Shown one piece after another: positions 23,505 to 35,867 of a stretch of 64,000 nucleotides of DNA. The stretch is taken from positions 40,092,603-40,156,602 of the forward strand of contig CM075760.1 of NCBI GenBank assembly GCA_037974335.1. The letters are read 5' to 3'. Position 1 is the first letter of the stretch. Each line of letters starts with the position of its first letter. The position numbers and the translations under genes are program-made. The notes below the pieces were generated by a model. That model was given only the letters and a program-made list of their open reading frames with translations, was not told the origin of the DNA and searched no databases. Source of the stretch: Prionace glauca. Taxonomy: Eukaryota; Chordata; Chondrichthyes; Carcharhiniformes; Carcharhinidae.

Positions 23505-25260
23505 AATTCTATTGATAAATCTGGAATGGATAGTAATTGCGATCCTTGGAACCGCTCTGATTCCCCAATGGAGGAAATCTGCCATCCCTACATTGTCTCA
23601 CAAGGAAATAACTGCAGACTGAAAGCCAAATAGCTGATTCTTTAATATCTACAGAAGTGTCCAAGAAAACCAGTCAATTTAAGGGAATTTGGGACAGGCA
23701 AAGAGTGTTGGTCTTTCCAAACAAACATCACATGGAAAGATAAAAGGAGATAAAATATAAATGTGCATGCTCAAATATAACAGCATGTATCATCTCTCTG
23801 AGCCATTTTTCAGTCTGCCTGTGATTATTTCTGTCCGTCCATCACAATATCCTGATGTGTTGGAAAAATCATCATTGTTGTTAATTGGGTGCCAGAGAAG
23901 GTGGAAAATAATCCTTTCTTTAGAGATGGGAAAACACCATCTAGATTTATAACTTCCAAAAATTCAAGTGCCTCCAGTACTGTTGCTGGGTAGATTTGTT
24001 TATGAATAGACCTTACTGACAACATGCAGGGTTTTAAGTTGGCTTGGAGCCAAGTGGTCAGTGCTGATGAAACTGATCTTTGATCTACTGCACAAACACC
24101 CCCAGATGTTTCCTGTCAATAACTTTGAGCATTTGACAGCAGCCTGGATTGCTGCCAAATACTGTGTGGAACAGATTAGCGTGAAGCTCAATGGACAACA
24201 TGGGATTCAGACATTTAAACAGTAAATGTTTAATTCCCACAATTTAAATCGCAATCATTCCAATCAAATATTTTCATTCAGTGTCCTGTTCAGTACCTGA
24301 GTAAATACTATGTCAAACAATAAAGTGACCGGATCATTTTTTTTCATTTGTATAGTTTCCGAGTAAATTTCATTCCAATAATTAAAGTCTGTTTATTAAT
24401 CAGTTCATGAAATGTGAGAGAGAGATGTTGATGGGCCCAGTTCCCCAGTGAAGTAAAATAGATGCAATGACATGAAATAATATTAAAACAACATCATAAA
24501 ACTGACATGAACACCGGGGATTCCTGGAAAATTCTGAAATTTGTGTATCACATTGAAACAGCAGCGTGTCTTGTACCTGATTAGCACCGTGTTCTATTGT
24601 ACGGTATAATCTGATTTCTGTTATTGAAAAGTTCCTCTCATAGCTGCCAATGAATGGAGAAATGATCAGTTCATAACCTGATTCAATGGAAGATAAAACA
24701 TTTATTCTTGTGATATTGTGCAATGTGCCGCAAAGCTCTGATATCCTGTATTCCCAATACCAGTGTATGTTAGACAGCCAGTGACCAATAGAGTGAGTTG
24801 CAATGACCTGGATGCTGAAGGAGAACTTTAATAATCTCAGTGTCCGTTCCGATTCATTAACTTCTCCGTCAAAAATCAATTTAATTTTATGTTTCTCCGT
24901 CAACTCACTATTTAATTATCAGGAGGTTGGGATTCTCATTATTTTCAAAGGCCTGTCTTCGAGATTGGGGCAGTTTGACAAATATAAGGAGAAACATTGT
25001 ATTGTGTGAGAGTTTCTTCTCATCTCCAAACCCAATTTGTACAGCGAAAGCCACCAAACTGTAAATAGAATCACTTTGTATGTTCTACACATTGAGTTAC
25101 AGAAATCGATGGTAATTCTTCTGATAAATTGTGCTTTATTATTATAATGTGGCAGAGACACGGAATTGTTGCAAAATTCTCTAATGTTCCAAAATGTTAT
25201 TTCATCATTTTCAGATTTATTTTCTTGTTGGGGGTGTGGTAATAAAATTACCATTTTTAC
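23505..25260 (+). repeat. 5' flank of the VH gene (copy 2 of the segmental duplication)
   Basis: Collinear with 13,920-15,470 as described there. This copy lies directly upstream of the working VH and may contain distal regulatory DNA, which could explain why the homology is still visible. The 167-codon open frame on the - strand here is not conserved in copy 1, which has an in-frame stop, so I do not call it a gene. Confidence 0.85.
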
Positions 25261-25446
25261 AATGGAATTACTTATTTAAATAAATAAATGATGAACTGTA
25301 ACATCACCATCAGAAATAATGGGGACAATACGATGAACATTTCAGCCAAACAAATATCCCGATACAGATAAAATGCCCATTTTAATATTAATCTATTGTA
25401 AATCTCCGAGTCCATTCTGTTGGGGGTGTGGAAGGTGGGACGTGGA

Positions 25447-25490
25447 TCCAGGCGCCGCCTCCAGCAGGGAATCAACAGGCGGCGCCTGGA
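25447..25490. promoter_or_regulatory. GC-rich perfect inverted repeat upstream of VH
   Basis: Two perfect 14-base arms (25,447-25,460 'tccaggcgccgcct' and 25,477-25,490 'aggcggcgcctgga') with a 16-base loop, about 120 bp upstream of the VH ATG. Each arm contains GGCGCC. It stands out from AT-rich surroundings and could be a protein-binding site or hairpin in the promoter. Function is unproven. Confidence 0.7.
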
Positions 25491-25510
25491 AAGCCGCCCC
25501 CTTCTGCCGG

Positions 25511-25522
25511 GTATTTAAATAC
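25511..25522 (+). promoter_or_regulatory. Candidate TATA element of VH
   Basis: The palindrome gtatttaaatac lies 89-100 bp before the leader ATG and is the best TATA-like match. I found no canonical ATGCAAAT octamer in the preceding ~350 bases, which is unusual for an Ig V promoter as known from tetrapods. Confidence 0.45.
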
Positions 25523-25610
25523 CGCTCACTGGGACCGGAATCCAACAGTCCGGGAGCTGGTTTGTTCACTGAGTTCCTGACACAACCATTTCCCCCAAAT
25601 CACCAGAAAG

Positions 25611-26097
25611 ATGAGGTCGGCCATTTCTCTCAGTTTGTTGCTGACTTTCTTATGTGGTGAGTATTTTTTTTATTATTGTTCAAGTTTCTCACTGTTACTG
25701 TCTCAGTGTTAGTCTCTCTCTGGAATGTTCCAGACTCAGCAATCATTTCACTAAGATTAATCCCCGGTGTTTTTGATCTATGTTTACAGGTGTCCAGTCG
25801 GATGTTGTGTTGACCCAGCCAGAGGCAGCGACCGAGGGTCCCGGAGGCTCCCTGAGACTGACCTGTAAAACCAGCGGGTTCAATCTTGGCAGCTACGGCA
25901 TGGGTTGGATCCGGCAGGTTCCCGGACAGGGCCTGGAGTGGTTGGCCAGCTACTATACTTCTAGCGGCAACAGCTACTACGCGCCATCAATTAAGGGTCG
26001 ATTTACTGTGTCCACAGACACTTCAAGTAAAATCTCCTCTTTGGACATGAGGAGCCTGAAGATTGAAGACACGGCCATCTATTACTGTGCAAGAGAC
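25611..26097 (+). CDS. IGHV: Immunoglobulin heavy-chain V segment, germline, intact
   Basis: Supplies the antigen-binding V domain of an IgM heavy chain after V(D)J joining. Leader exon 25,611-25,656 ([15 protein letters not shown], hydrophobic) ends in phase 1 before GTGAGT. The V exon starts at 25,790 after 'tgtttacag' and gives [17 protein letters not shown]. Framework 1 cysteine is in '[10 protein letters not shown]', the core Trp in '[16 protein letters not shown]', and framework 3 ends '[11 protein letters not shown]'. CDR2 region is '[11 protein letters not shown]'. No stop or frameshift, normal length (~98 mature residues), ending at an RSS with a 23-bp spacer. It is unrearranged, with D and J downstream at the short distances typical of shark clusters (~0.4 kb each). 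Functional by sequence; expression is not shown. Confidence 0.96.
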
Positions 26098-26136
26098 CAC
26101 AGCGAGAGGATCCAGGGCTGCCCCCGGACAAGAACA
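26098..26136 (+). promoter_or_regulatory. VH recombination signal (23-RSS)
   Basis: Heptamer CACAGCG, 23-bp spacer, nonamer ACAAGAACA. RAG1/2 target pairing with a 12-RSS such as that 5' of D1. The heptamer keeps the critical CAC. Confidence 0.95.
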
Positions 26137-26482
26137 GCCCGGGAGGGGGTTCCGCAACTTCCATCATAATCTGAAGGTCAGTATCTGTTTTAAATGCAAT
26201 ATGATCGAGGGTGGTCACAAACAAACTATAATCGTGTTAAAAAAAAGTAACACAGAAAGCATTTAACAGTAAATCTTCCCAATCTCACCGATATAACTGG
26301 TGAGCTTTTCACTGACTTTCTATTCATTGTACTGTCGGCAAGTACCACACACGATATATGACTCTGTTTAATATTTATGATAGATTGTGTTATATAAACA
26401 GTTGCCTACATTTTACATTAGAGCAAAACTAATAGTCCATTTGAAGTGAATATTGAACAGCAGGACTGAACAGAGTGAGTGC

Positions 26483-26565
26483 AGTTTTTGTATGGGTGTG
26501 TGTCACTGTGATACTATAGCAGTGGATCACAGTGCTGAGAAAAGCGCCATCCTCATACAAAAACC
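26483..26565 (+). CDS. IGHD: Ig heavy-chain diversity segment D1 with its two RSS
   Basis: 5' signal: nonamer AGTTTTTGT (26,483-26,491), 12-bp spacer, heptamer CACTGTG (26,504-26,510). Coding D is 17 bp, ATACTATAGCAGTGGAT (26,511-26,527). 3' signal: CACAGTG (26,528-26,534), 22-bp spacer, perfect consensus nonamer ACAAAAACC (26,557-26,565). With 12 on the 5' side and 22/23 on the 3' side it can accept VH and then join D2, but cannot join J directly under the 12/23 rule. Found by RSS reading, as it is too short for ORF calling. Confidence 0.95.
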
Positions 26566-26873
26566 TCAGAAAAGGACGTTGCTTAACTTTGTGACCAATG
26601 CCATTGCCGAATGCCAAAGTAAATGAGGCTTCAACAAAATAATACTTAGAAACAGCATTGTTTTTTTTTAAGATGTAAAATGCTTCAATTTTATTGTTAT
26701 TGATTTACACGCTGAATGTGCACAGAGAGTGTAAAATTTCTAACCCCCTTTATCAATATCATGACCAGTAAAAATTGAAATATCTCACTGAGTCACCCTG
26801 AACGAGTTGGAAACGGGCTTTTGAAATAGCAGTGAAATTAACTGTCTGTATTTTACAGTTAACAGTCCGCCTC

Positions 26874-26942
26874 AGTATTTGTCACGCTGTGTCTCACTGT
26901 GATAACTGGGATGGCACAGCAGTTACTGTCAATACAAAAAAC
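26874..26942 (+). CDS. IGHD: Ig heavy-chain diversity segment D2 with its two RSS
   Basis: 5' signal: nonamer AGTATTTGT (26,874-26,882), 12-bp spacer, heptamer CACTGTG (26,895-26,901). Coding D is 13 bp, ATAACTGGGATGG (26,902-26,914). 3' signal: CACAGCA (26,915-26,921), 12-bp spacer, nonamer ACAAAAAAC (26,934-26,942). Both sides are 12-RSS, so D2 joins D1 (22) on one side and J (23) on the other. It could also accept VH (23) directly, skipping D1. Confidence 0.94.
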
Positions 26943-27266
26943 CCTCAGCACTGATTGACTGAAACTGGATTAGTGTCACTTTTAAATCCCAACTGTAATC
27001 ACAGTACAGTATTATTTATGTCCAGCACTGACCACATGACAAGAATAAACATGGAAAATCTTGATAATTACTCAATTATCGATGTGTGTTTTCAACAACA
27101 TGTTCACGTGTCACTCTGTGAAATATAAAACTTTAGGTCATTTATGAATGTCAAATGATATCCAGAAATACAATTATAATTTAATGAACATTAATTGATT
27201 TTGCTTTTCCTTGGGTTTGTGAATATTTAAAATAATGGTGATTTTGTCTCTATTTTGTGCAGGGAC

Positions 27267-27353
27267 GGTTATTGTATGACACAGCCTACGGAATGTGACA
27301 CTGTGACTACTTCGACTACTGGGGACAAGGGACCATGGTGACGGTGACGACAG
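27267..27353 (+). CDS. IGHJ: Ig heavy-chain joining segment J with 23-RSS
   Basis: Signal: nonamer GGTTATTGT (27,267-27,275), 23-bp spacer, heptamer CACTGTG (27,299-27,305). Coding J is 27,306-27,353 and reads YFDYWGQGTMVTVTT plus one base, followed by the donor GTAAGA. WGQG is the framework 4 beta-bulge motif of heavy chains. It ends in phase 1, matching the start of Cmu1. Confidence 0.96.
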
Positions 27354-30300
27354 GTAAGAACCATCCACTTATTGAGTAACTGGTTTACATGTGTCTTTGT
27401 TTTATATTTTTATCTGTACTAATAATCCATATGGTAACATAAATGTGAGTTTGATGGATTCTCGGTTGAGAATTGTTACAATGTTTCCTGTGATTTTGCT
27501 GCTAAGGGGTTTTAGAATTCCGCTCTTTCTGGACAATAGGTGCTGCTGAGGAATTCAATCCCAAATTGTCGGGATTTTGCGTTTATCTGTTGAGGTTATT
27601 GTGTGGTTGGGTTACTTTAAAATCCGAATGTCTGTTTTACAATTCAGCGTTTCTGCAGCGTTTAATCTCGGTGACATCTAGTGGCTGCGGTTTGTACCAT
27701 CTACTGCACAAGTGTTTGAAATTTGGACCAAAAATTTAAAACAATCTAAAATTTCTATATTTATCCAGTGAAAATGTTCCACTCACTCACAATGCTGGTG
27801 CTGCTGTGCAATATTTTCTGCTTATTCTAAACATGAATTAGTTTGGTGATGGGCTAATTGGCTGGAATTTACATTAAACATTTCTGTAAATGTTATATTT
27901 GATTCTGTTGAGAGTGTTTGTAGAATTGAGCTGCTTCCGCATGAAGCGGGGTTCAGTCTCTCAGTGATGCGTTTTTTTTTCCTCTGATGAGGAGATTATG
28001 AATCTGGATGATTCGAAATACGTAAAATTTGTGAACTAATTTGGTGTTTCTGCATTGTTTGAACTCAGTGACACTGAGCTGTTACACGTTTTGTGATTGA
28101 ATATGAACATTCTGCGGGTCGCAACTGCTTGATGCATGACTGCAGGGAGAAATAAAGCAGGCTTTATTGTATTTGTATGTTTAAAATCTTTAGTGATATC
28201 GGCTTACTCCACTCATTCAGAACATAGTTTGTCACTGCATTCAGATTTTGGGGTATCTGCAATGTTTAATCTCGGTGGCATTTGATGGCTGGAACTTTTA
28301 CCATCCAAATGTTTAAATATGTTTGAAATATGACCCAATGTGAATAAGATGTGATAAAGTTTCAACGCTAATTTGTTGGACAAATTCCACCTCCTCGCAA
28401 TGCTATTGCTATTATTCTAGATTTCTGTTTAGTTTAATAATTGGTTGAGCTAGTTTGCTAGATTCGATATTGAGGTTTTTTTTGCAATGTTATATTTGAT
28501 TCTGTTGAATGGATAATTGATCTGTTTTTCTGTGAAACGGATTCATTCCCTCATTGATGTGTTTTGTTGTGTTTCTGCTGAGGAGATTCTATGGTGCAGT
28601 CACTGTGAATGTTTAAAATTTGTGCTATAGTTTGGCTTTGTGGCATTATTTCTGTGTTTTTAAATAGTGTATAACGGTGCCGTTGAGAGTTTAGATGTTT
28701 TCTGGTTGAACAGAAACAATCTTTGAGTTTGAAAATCCTTGTAGGGAGAAAACAAGCAGGTTGGGGGGAAAGAACACCTAAAAGATATCGCAGCATTTTT
28801 ATAAATTTTAAATAACGCTTACAAATTCAAGTGAGTCATGACTTACAACGCTCATTCGGACACTTAGTCTTTGCTGCAATCACAAACTTCTCATTTACAA
28901 GGTTAATAGTAAAATTAATATAAATCAAAGAATTATTATTCAGTAATTTAATTCCATATTCACCACAGAGTATTTTATATTAATAATTTAGCAATAATCC
29001 CCTTTAATAGTTCTGTTGTGTATTTCACACAATTAACATGACCAGAACATTTTCCAGACTGGAAATATTTTGTGACAATTCCAGAAGCTATTTCAATGAT
29101 AACCTGCTGTTTTCACAGCCGTGCTCAGTTGAACAAGATACTTTGCATTAATCGGTATATCCCAGATTAAGTTCGCATTTACTGGAATACGAGTTTTGCA
29201 GAATAATTTCCTTTTTGGAAATTTTTGTATCCGATTATTAATTTTTTTCTATGCAATTGGAACCAGATTATCCGTTCTGAGTATTTTTTTAAATTAGATA
29301 CCGAGATAATTAATTACTTATCGCATCTCAAAATTTGTGAAATTGTTTAGTGTTCCTCAATTGTTTTTACATTGTTTACGCTCAGTGAAACTGAACAGTT
29401 CTGGCTAAATGAAAATAAAATTGCCTTTGAATATTTTTGTAGGGATAAAGCAGAACAGTTTCGGAACATAAAATAAATATATGTTAGGGCATTTTATTCA
29501 TGTTAACTAATGGTTACATATTAAAATAAAACATGAATTACAATTCACTGTACCTCTGTTAGGGACATTACACTGCCCTGAATCTGTTATATTCGAAGTC
29601 CTCATTTTCAGAAAAATAATTGCCCAGTTTTTGTGATTTGAGACAGTCAGGGAGAAATAGTTAAAAGGCAAAGGGAGTTTTAAAATGAACATCAGGTTAA
29701 TTTAAAATGTTTGTTGATTTTTTCACTGTTGTAATTTGACCTTTGATCAATTAGAATCAAACAGTTTATAAAAATTTGACAGACTGAACACAGTTTTCTG
29801 ACAGATGAAATTCGCTGACACTCAAGTAAAATTGTTCAAATGATTGTGTTTGAATTGTAGTAAAGTGTCAACAGAAACTGGCTACCGACTGACAATTAAA
29901 TGCTTGAAATTCAAAAAGATTACTTTATAGAAAAATAATATGATATTATAAATACTATAAAAATAATATTAGCTCAGCACTTAATAACATCATGTCTCCC
30001 ATTAATGTTAAACACAGAATAAATGACAGAATGGAAGAATAAATGACAGAATGGAAGAATTCATATTAACTGAAGCTTATGTTTAATTCTTATTAAATAT
30101 TATAATGAAGAAAAGGTTGAGACTTATATTCTGCATCGTGTTTTTAGCGTTACACAGCATTTGAATCAATTATCGTCTTTATGTTTGCACTGTTTAATTC
30201 AGGTCTTCTTTAATTAAACAATGTGTTCAGTAATGAAGTTGTTATATGGGTGGTCTAAATTATTAAATCTAGGAAGCAGTATTATTGATTTCAAACGGCC

Positions 30301-31639
30301 AGGCCGTTACAGTCTGGACAAAGTCAGAAATCTGCATTTTTAACTCGTTTGTTCGTTGTAATAAGATATTTGTAGTAAAAGTGAAAAAGTAAAATATTAC
30401 AATGTGATTAGATTTAAGTAAATGAATGACAGATGTTTGAATGTTTCCATTCAGTAAGTTGAAATTATAGTTTAACATTGAGATTTAATTGTAACCTAAT
30501 TATTTAACAATGTTGGGGACAGAAGCACGTTTTGAATGATTGAAAACTCATTTTATTACAGAGAACATATCAGCTGACAGGAGAACTAACTGACAATTAA
30601 CAATAACTTAAAATGTAATATTAACGCTGATTAATTTAAAACAAAAGACCTTGAATATTGCACTAGCGTGCAAAATATCATCAGTCTTAGAGAATATTTA
30701 ATTGTATCAAAATGAATTCAAAAACAAAACATTTCTTTACTCAGCTGTGCTCGGCTCGATAAATTGTTTTGCCTTGATAATTTTGTTGATTACATTTAAT
30801 TAAGAAATTAGATCCAATCAGGTAACGATTTTCAATGTAAATATTTCCCGGTTTGTTTAATTCTTAGTGTGTCACTGTATCTCTGTTAGGGACATTGAAC
30901 TGTTACTGTATCACTGTATCTCTGATAGGGACATTGAACTGTCCTGAATCTGTTATTTTTGCTCATTTTCAGCGAAATTACATTTTTACACAATTTTCGC
31001 GAAGTGATGCAGGCAGAGAGAAATGATTAAAAGTCGAGAGGAGTTCTGAAATGAATACCCGCTTAATTTAAAATAGGTTATTGATTTTCTGTTGTAACTT
31101 AACTATTGATCAATGAGAATCCAACAGTTTGAAATTGACAGATTGAACAGATCTTTCTGCTGGGAACTCGACTGTTGAACTGTTTGTGTCTGTTCTCTTT
31201 CTGGGCGTGTGGTCACTGTGTTGGGACCAGGAATCTCCCTGACTGGTTATAAATCTTTTGATTCCTTCTCCTGTCCTGCAGGAAGTGAAATTTGATTTAT
31301 TTCTTCAATGCACATGTATCTGTGGGAAATGTGACTGTTTGACTCGGTGTCTCAGAAATTAAGTCCCTGAAGCATATTGTGTCTATCAGAGAAGCAGAAA
31401 CATCGGACTTTAGAGGGAGAATTGGGTGATTTTTAAGCAGTGATGTACCGGCCTTGGGAATGTTCGATGAACAAATACAAAGTGAGATTTACTATATTGT
31501 GCTCCGTACTACAGCAGCCCCTGAACTGTTCAGTTTGACAGTTGAAGGGTCAAATTCACTTGCATATTATTTTTAATCTTCTAAAGGCATTTTAGAGACA
31601 TTTGCGCGGCCAGAATTTTTAATCTAATTGTTCCTTCAC
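27354..31639 (+). other. J-C intron, proximal part, with old internal duplications
   Basis: No gene. 27,600-28,200 is repeated at about 28,200-28,800 (period ~596), with a partial third copy at about 29,300-29,480; shared phrases are 'gtttaatctcggtg.cat' and 'gattctgttga'. About 29,545-29,810 is repeated at 30,860-31,180 ('ctctgttagggacatt', 'ctgaatctgtta'). A 20-bp unit is doubled at about 30,018-30,058. The region is AT-rich and could hold the intronic enhancer, but no motif was decisive. Confidence 0.7.
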
Positions 31640-32035
31640 AAAGTATTGATATGAAGCATCCTTGAACAACTGCAGTCCATATGCTGCAGACATCCGCCCT
31701 GCTGTTAGGCAGGAAGTTCCAGGATTTTGACCCAGCGATTATGAATGAATTGAGATATTGTTTCAGGTCAGGATGGTGTGTGTTTTGGAGGGAAGCTTAC
31801 AGGTTATAGTGTTTCATATGTGGCTGCTGCCCTTGTCCTGTTAGGATGTAAAGGCAGCGGGTTTGGACAGTGTATTCTATGGAGCCTTGGTGAGTTGCTG
31901 CAGTGCATGTTGTATATAATACATACAGTGCTGACACTGCTTGTTAGTGATGGAGAGAGTGAATAGGGTGAATGAGGGGCCGGGTAATCTTGTGGGTGGC
32001 TTTGCCCTGGATTGTGTCAGATTCCGTGAGGTTTT
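31640..32035 (+). mobile_element. Shark retroelement 'X', copy 3
   Basis: 'caggaagttccaggattttg', 'acccagcgattatgaatgaa', 'tggctgctgcccttgtcctg' and 'agccttggtgagttgctgca' match the family at 12.5 and 21.7 kb. This is the best-preserved copy of the three. Confidence 0.8.
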
Positions 32036-32204
32036 ACAAGTTTCTCTCATTGAGGAAAGAGGAAATTATTTAGTTGTGACTGACTTGTGAAATATTTAAA
32101 TGTTTTTCCAACCCGTGCCCCACAGTCCGTGTTGTGCTCGCTTGTCACTCCCACTTACTGTGCGAGTGGGTGAGTATGTGTGGAGTGAGGGTGCTTTTTC
32201 AGAC

Positions 32205-33095
32205 TGAATCAGCCAGATAGAGACTTACACACATCACACACTCTCACACACATAAATACACACAGAGAGACGCTCATATTCTCTCACACATACACACGCA
32301 CACTTACTTTCTCTCTCATACGATATCTCACACACATTCTCTTTCTCTCACGGTCTACATACTCTGTCTCAAATACAAATCCAGACACACTCTCGCTCTC
32401 TCAATCAGTCTCTCATCTCTCATATACAAAGACACTCACACGCACACATCTCCACACACATTCTCTCTTACACGCAGACACACACACACACATAAGCATA
32501 GTCTCAGGCTCTCACACACGCACTCACTCTCCCACACTCTGTCACACACGCTCAAGTTGTCTCTCATTTATTCACACACACTTTCTCACAATTCCTCTTG
32601 CACTTGCATCTCTCTCTCTCTCTCTCTCACACACACATATTTCTATCTCTGTTGCACAGATTATCTCACACCTGTACATTCTTGCTTTCTCTCACACGAG
32701 CTCGCTCACACTCTCTCACAAACATAGACCTATGCACACACTCCAACTTACACACAGACACAGTCTCTCCCACAAGCACAGTGTCACGCAAACGTTCTCT
32801 GTCACACACACACACACACTTTGCCTCTATCACCCATGTACATTGCACACATTTTTCTCACTCACACACAATCCCATGCACACTTCCACACACTCATGAA
32901 CAGTATATTTGCTTTCTGGTAGGCACACTGCCCCCTCTTGCAAACGCAGCCCACTGTCTCACACATGTGCAAACACAGTCTGTCACACACAGGCACCTTC
33001 TCACACACATTCACCCTCTCTCTCTATCAAACACACACCCAAACACACCTCACACACTTTCCACCTCACATACGTCAGAGAGACTGTCATTTACA
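32205..33095 (+). repeat. CA/CT simple-sequence field
   Basis: About 0.9 kb of imperfect ACAC and CTCT repeats in the J-C intron. The long His/Thr/Ser-rich open frames across it are simple-repeat artefacts. Confidence 0.9.
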
Positions 33096-33096
33096 T

Positions 33097-33412
33097 CATA
33101 GAATAGAATCACGAGATCCTACAGTACAGAAGGAGGCCATTCAGCCCATCGAGTTTGCATCAACAGGAATTCCACCAAAGCCCTATCCCCATAACCACAT
33201 GTGTTTACTCTAACTAGACCTCCTGAACCTAAGGGGCAATTCCGCACGGCCAGTCCCCTGAACCCAAACGTCTTTGGACTGTGGAAGGAAACAGGAGCAT
33301 CCGAAGCAAACCCAAGCAGACACGGGGTGAACTTACTAACTCCATACACAATGACTCATATCGGGAATTGAACTGTGAGGCAGCAGCGTTAATCGCTGTG
33401 CCGCCTCGGCCA
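33097..33412 (-). mobile_element. SINE, antisense, nearly full length
   Basis: Antisense 3' end 'agatcctacagtacagaagg', 'aggccattcagcccatcgag', body 'tctttggactgtggaaggaa' and tRNA-like head 'attgaactgtgaggcagcag', 'aatcgctgtgccgcctcgg'. Same family as the copies at 15.5 and 18.0 kb, in the J-C intron. Confidence 0.88.
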
Positions 33413-34004
33413 CCCCCTCCCCCTCCCCCACTAACATTTGAATGAGGGTGGGATCGGGAAGCCCGAGTAAAACTCATGTGAATAAGTTTCAGCTGGAAAT
33501 TCTTCTCTGTTTGGAGTCATATTTAGCACAAAACAAGATGGTGATGGTTGTTGGAGGTCAAACATCTAAGCTGAGAAATCTCTGCAGGAGTTCGGCAGGG
33601 GACTGTTCTGGGACCAACAATCTTCTATTGCTTCATCAATGACACATTCCATCCAACATGAGGTCAGAAGTAGGGATTTCCATGTGTTACACCGGACACA
33701 AAGACACAATCAATAAGAAGGGATCTGGCTGAGACTAAGTCCGCCTGGCTCCCCAATACTGGTGTAAACTTGGTGTTTGATTCCTGTGTGACCCTAGTTT
33801 TGCTGGAAGCTTCCCTTCCAGCTCCCTCAGTCTGTCTATTTGTTCACTGATCCGTGTTTCTGAAAGAAAGGCCCCGACATTAAAGCAGCTGCCCGGTGAT
33901 CTACACTGATTCCTGACTTTACACAGCCCTGTTACTGAAAGCTGATCAATGGAGAGAATCGGGAAAAGATCGATGGAGAGGGAGAGGAGGAGGTGGCTCA
34001 CTGA
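33413..34004. other. J-C intron, unique stretch
   Basis: No gene or repeat recognised. It starts with a short C-rich tract. Confidence 0.4.
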
Positions 34005-35850
34005 CTCTCTCACCCTCACCCATACTGACTCACTCACCCTCAATCTCTCCTCCTCACTCAAATAATTTCACTCACTCACCCTCAATCTCTCATCCTCACT
34101 CAAATAACTTCACTCACTCACCCTCACTTACCCACCTTCCCTCACTGACACACTCTCTCTCACTCACCCTCAATCACTCATCCTCACTCAAATAACTTCA
34201 CTCACTCACCCTCACTTACCCACCTTCCCTCACTGACACACTCTCTCTCACTCACCCTCACTCACTCACCCTCACACACTCAACCACAATCACTCATCCC
34301 CAATCACTCACCCTCACTCACTCACCCTCATTCACGCTTACTCACTCATGCTCACTCACTCACCCTTGCTCACTCATCCACCCTCACACTCACTCCCTCA
34401 CACTCACTCCCTCACACACACTCCCTCACACCCTCTCACTCACCCCCTCTCACTCACCCCCTCTCACTCATCCCCACTCACTCACCTCCACTCACTCATC
34501 CCCACTCACTCATCCCCACTCACTCATCCCCACTCACTCATCCCCCCTCACCCACCCTCACGCACTCGCCCTCACGCACTCAACCTCAGAAACTCACGGA
34601 TCCTGTTTCACCCTGAGTCACTCACACTCACTCACTCACAATCACTCACTCATACTCACTCACTCACTCTCATCCATTCTCACTCACTCGCCCACAAGCA
34701 CTCACACACCCTCATTCAAGCTCATTCGTTCACGCAAACACACGCCCTGATTCACTCATCCTCATACCCTCACTCACTCACTCATATTTGCTCACTCACT
34801 CTCGTCCATCCTCACTCACCCACAAACACTCATTCAACTTCACTCGTTCAACCTCAATCACTCACCCTGACTCACTCATTCTCACACCCTCACTGACTCA
34901 CTCACATTCACTCACTCTCACACCCTCAGTCACGCACCCACATTCACTCACTCACCCTCACGCACTCACCCTCACGCGCCCTCATTAACTCACTGTCACT
35001 CAGCCACCCACAGTCATACACCATCACTCACTCAGCCTCACTCACTAAACCTCACTCACTGACTTAGACCCTCAGTCAGTCACCAACATTCATACTCACC
35101 TTCATTCACTCATCCAACTAATCCGTTCTCACTCACCCAGTCTCACTCAGTCTCACTCACCCTCACTCATTCACCCCATTCTCTCACACTCACTCACTCA
35201 CCCCCACAGACTCAACTCAATGACCTTCTCTCTGTCTCTCTCTCACTTATGCCACCTCACCCATTCAAACTGACTCAAACTCACACACCTACCTTCACTC
35301 ACACAAGCTCACATACTCATCATCACTCAACATCACGCAACCTAACTCACAAATCCTCAATCACTCATCCTCATCAAACACCTTCACTCAATCACCCTCA
35401 CTCTCCCACCCATCCACATTCATTTTCCCTCACACACCACCCTCAATAACACACCCTGACTCATTCACTCTCAACCCTTACATACACAGTTACATTCACA
35501 CCCTCATTCACTCAATCTCACTCACTTCCACTCACCCATCTCCACGAACCTTCACACATCCTCACTCACTCTCCCTTATTATTTCAATCTTGCTTACCTA
35601 CACTCATCCAGCCACCTTCACTCACATTCAGCCACCTTCACTCACCTACCTTCTCACACACACCCTCAATTACTCACGCTCTCTCACCCTCACCCACACT
35701 TACTCACCCTCAATCACTCACTCTCACTCAAAGAACTTCACTCACTCACCCTCACTTACCCACCTTCCTTCACACATCACTCATCTACTCTGACTCATCT
35801 AATCACTCACCCTCACACACTCACATTCTCTCACTCACACTCACTGAATC
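34005..35850 (+). repeat. C-rich CTCACTCACC tandem array (~1.8 kb)
   Basis: Nearly continuous 4-base CTCA/CTCAC-based repeats, with higher-order units such as 'ctcactcaccctcactca' and a larger block ('cactcaaataacttcactca') repeated at about 34,045, 34,100 and 34,185 and again near 35,730. On the coding strand it is almost free of G, so the strand asymmetry is strong. Long Ser/His/Leu/Pro open frames are artefacts. Confidence 0.95.
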
Positions 35851-35867
35851 TGTGTGGGGAGGGTCTG

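Noticed and set aside
24400-24903. 167-codon open frame on the - strand upstream of VH
   Set aside because: It lies in the duplicated flank, and the matching stretch near 15.1-15.4 kb has an in-frame stop. No domain or signal is visible, so it is probably chance.
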